From: JANJUO01 sp942492935
GTDB lineage: Bacteria > Bacteroidota > Ignavibacteria > Kapaibacteriales > UBA2268
Direction of reading: 5' to 3'
Length of the DNA: 64,000 nt
Assembly (NCBI GenBank): GCA_942492935.1
Contig: OW818654.1
Location: 2,852,001-2,916,000, forward strand
Shown: positions 62,628 to 64,000 of the stretch, in pieces
Position numbering within the stretch: position 1 is the first letter of the stretch
Layout: every line of letters starts with the position of its first letter
Notes under the pieces: model-generated
What the model saw: only the letters and a program-made list of their open reading frames with translations
Told to the model about the DNA's origin: nothing
Databases searched by the model: none
Translations under genes and position numbers: made by a program

Positions 62628-62756
62628 GACCGTTGCAAAACTCTGTCATTCCGGGATTGATCCGGAATTATCAAAATTATTAAGTCATTTAGTATCAATT
62701 GATTCTGTAAAAACTACAGAATGACAGTTCTTTCCTGACAGAGTTATGCAAGGTCT
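62628..62756. repeat. 129-bp inverted-repeat (MITE-like) element
   Basis: The outer arms GACCGTTGCAAAACTCTGTCA (here 62628-62648; key block AACTCTGTCA) and, read in reverse from 62756, GACCTTGCATAACTCTGTCA are nearly identical. Between them are further inverted words, ATTCCGG...CCGGAAT and TCTGTAAAAACTACAGA. It lies between two barrel genes and holds no frame. It could be a small non-autonomous element or a strong terminator. Confidence 0.65.
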
Positions 62757-62763
62757 CAAATAA

Positions 62764-63402
62764 TTAATCAAATCTGTATCCTATTGTAAATTGCCACCAA
62801 GTATTTTTATAACGGGGTGTTGATGATGAACCATCGCTGTTATTATTCAAAAAATCCCAACCTAATCTTGTTGAAAAAATTAGCTGTTCAAAATTAACAT
62901 CAAATCCAGTTGTAAAACAAAGAGTATTGTTTCTAATATCCTCATTAGCAAATTCTTGTTCCTGCTCAATTGTAGTAACTGCATTTGCGAATACATCAGT
63001 TTGTTTCATCAAATATGAATATTGAGGTCCACCCACAAATGTAATCATTTCCATTGGCTTATAAGTGAATAGCAAAGGAATATCAAGAAAATTAGTAGTA
63101 CGCGTAAATTCATAATTACCACCCAATATTTTACCTTTTCCTTGGAAACCTTTTTGTGAGAACATTATTCCAGGTTGAAATCCAAAATATTTCATAATTG
63201 GAATCTGGAAAAATGCACCCGCAGCAAATCCAACTTTTGACTCTGAAGTAAATTCTTCACCTTCTGAGTCCCAAACATTAGAGTAATTAAATCCTGCTTT
63301 AACTCCAAATGTTACTTTTTCTCTAAAATCATCAGTTTGTGCCATCAAAATATTTGACATAATCAATGATGTAATTGTTATTATATAAATTATCTTTTTC
63401 AT
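62764..63402 (-). CDS. PorT-like outer-membrane beta-barrel protein
   Basis: A 212-residue protein with a signal peptide (MKKIIYIITITSLIMSNILM) and a barrel of the outer-membrane beta-barrel family used by PorT-like proteins: VTFGVKAGFNYSNVWDSEGE, GFAAGAFFQIPIMKYFGFQP, GIMFSQKGFQ and a final WWQFTIGYRFD. Members are common in FCB bacteria. Belonging to the type IX secretion machinery is not shown. Confidence 0.82.
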   Translation of the reverse strand: MKKIIYIITITSLIMSNILMAQTDDFREKVTFGVKAGFNYSNVWDSEGEEFTSESKVGFAAGAFFQIPIMKYFGFQPGIMFSQKGFQGKGKILGGNYEFTRTTNFLDIPLLFTYKPMEMITFVGGPQYSYLMKQTDVFANAVTTIEQEQEFANEDIRNNTLCFTTGFDVNFEQLIFSTRLGWDFLNNNSDGSSSTPRYKNTWWQFTIGYRFD

Positions 63403-63508
63403 TTTATTCCATTTTAAAATAATATTTGTGCTAATGATAGTAATTTGTAATCATAAAATATTAGATATTAACTTTATTACTATATTTTTTAAATACTAAT
63501 TGCTTAAA

Positions 63509-63658
63509 TTAAAGCAACCTACGACCCTGAATAACTCTCACTAAAATAACTACTATAGCTATTACAAGGAGAATATGTATAAAACCACTCATAGTATAAG
63601 CACTAACCATTCCTAATAGCCATAATATTATAAGTGCGACAGCGATGAAATATAACAT
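63509..63658 (-). CDS. Lmo0937-like small membrane protein (DUF5670)
   Basis: A 49-residue gene. The start ATG at 63658 is preceded by AAGGAA. The sequence MLYFIAVALIILWLLGMVSA then continues to the end in RVIQGRRLL and forms two transmembrane helices. It matches the short lmo0937-family pattern (LYxIAVxLIILWLLG and HILLVIAIVVIL). Such proteins are common next to envelope-stress genes, but the function is unknown. Confidence 0.88.
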   Translation of the reverse strand: MLYFIAVALIILWLLGMVSAYTMSGFIHILLVIAIVVILVRVIQGRRLL

Positions 63659-63694
63659 ATCATTTCCTTATGTTCAATTGAAAAAACTTAGTCT

Positions 63695-63719
63695 ATCACC
63701 CACTTTATAAGTGGGCGAT
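63695..63719 (-). terminator. Hairpin downstream of the OmpA-type gene
   Basis: ATCGCCCACTTATAAAGTGGGTGAT, read on the minus strand and interrupted by one mismatch, lies 13 bases past the stop of the OmpA-type gene and before the small membrane protein gene. Confidence 0.65.
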
Positions 63720-63731
63720 ATTTTTAATTTA

Positions 63732-64000
63732 TTATTTGGTAACTTCGACAAATATATTTCTATTATACATTCTGCCTTCAGGATACCTATTATTAAAGCT
63801 GTACTGAGTGATACTTTGACCAACACCTGCAGTTCTAATATTGTTTGTTTTGTTTTCTTTGTTCAATTCTCTAACAATAATGGTTTTGGCTTCATCGGCT
63901 CTTTTTTGTGATAGAAGTTGATTACCATCTTCAGTACCAATATTATCTGTATGTCCGTGAATAATTACTTTATTACCTGTTTCAATACCTGGTACAATTT
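63732..64000 (-). CDS. OmpA-like protein, C-terminal domain (partial)
   Basis: The frame runs off the right edge of the window, so only the last 89 residues are seen: VIIHGHTDNIGTEDGNQLLS, QKRADEAKTIIVREL and YPEGRMYNRNIFVEV. HGHTDNIG and LSxxRAxxA are the signature of the OmpA-like peptidoglycan-binding domain, in which Asp and Arg hold diaminopimelate. The N-terminal part, which would tell whether it is a PD40 or TPR protein, is outside the window. Confidence 0.9.
   Translation of the reverse strand, partial: IVPGIETGNKVIIHGHTDNIGTEDGNQLLSQKRADEAKTIIVRELNKENKTNNIRTAGVGQSITQYSFNNRYPEGRMYNRNIFVEVTK

Overview
The window is about 70% A+T, chromosomal, and reads as a member of the Bacteroidota/Chlorobiota (FCB) group. 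The evidence is several secreted proteins with C-terminal type IX secretion sorting domains, choice-of-anchor (ASH-like) and BNR/sortilin-type surface proteins, a ClpC with Clp_N, UVR and two AAA+ domains, pyrophosphate-consuming PPDK and long AT-rich spacers. The style of the secreted proteins (HPNGGE domains, IgGFc-binding-like domain, PD40-OmpA) resembles Kapabacteria/Ignavibacteria, but no rRNA is present and this placement is inference. No tRNA, rRNA or CRISPR array was recognised.

Layout. 1-4300: a dispersed repeat and two secreted proteins (VWA plus FGE-like; ASH plus sorting domain). 4326-5959: a complete IS1380-type element with a 5-bp target duplication. 5965-24600: a rearranged block. 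Two nearly identical 2.1-kb insertion sequences lie in opposite orientation at 6294-8378 and 21797-23880. The 5' end of an IS200-like (REP-associated) transposase gene abuts the first copy and its 3' remainder abuts the second, on the other strand; likewise the two halves of a 144-bp repeat site, with a perfect 5-bp duplication, are split between the copies. This is the footprint of a 13.4-kb inversion by recombination between the two IS copies. Inside the inverted segment are a 144-bp tandem array, clpC, dnaJ, a DUF302 gene, an ECF sigma/membrane-protein operon, a double-OmpA PD40 protein, a frameshifted small gene and an IgGFc-binding-like secreted protein. 24600-30500: a BNR-repeat secreted protein, ppdK with a lysine-rich tail, and palindromic repeats. 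30497-37041: a broken PIN toxin-antitoxin pair and a co-oriented gene group containing two BRCT-domain proteins, a two-metal peptidase-like protein, a HhH-GPD glycosylase with a Cys cluster and two unknown proteins. 37380-39526: glutamine synthetase and a small membrane protein.

39578-46202 is the most unusual region. Seven fragments of the 3' tail of an Rhs core gene are interspersed with toxin-antitoxin-type pairs: BrnT/BrnA, HicB/HicA, DUF4160/DUF2442 (twice), HicA-like/HicB-like, and an antitoxin/RelE-ParE pair. One fragment continues into a real Rhs C-terminal toxin domain (HET-C/zinc-phospholipase-like) followed by a frameshifted probable immunity gene. Five of the seven Rhs tails stop at the same codon with the same following bases, and a shared leader precedes most of the pairs. 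I read this as an array in which an Rhs tail plus leader is repeatedly joined to addiction modules; it is the best candidate for an undescribed system here.

46359-64000: murC, a large sortilin/BNR protein, a lipoprotein zincin, an IS1182-type element, a DUF389 membrane protein, another copy of the dispersed repeat, mdh, a fibre-like repetitive secreted protein with a DUF1566 domain, an AraC-type regulator, two outer-membrane beta-barrels, a 49-residue lmo0937-like membrane protein and the 3' end of an OmpA-type gene.
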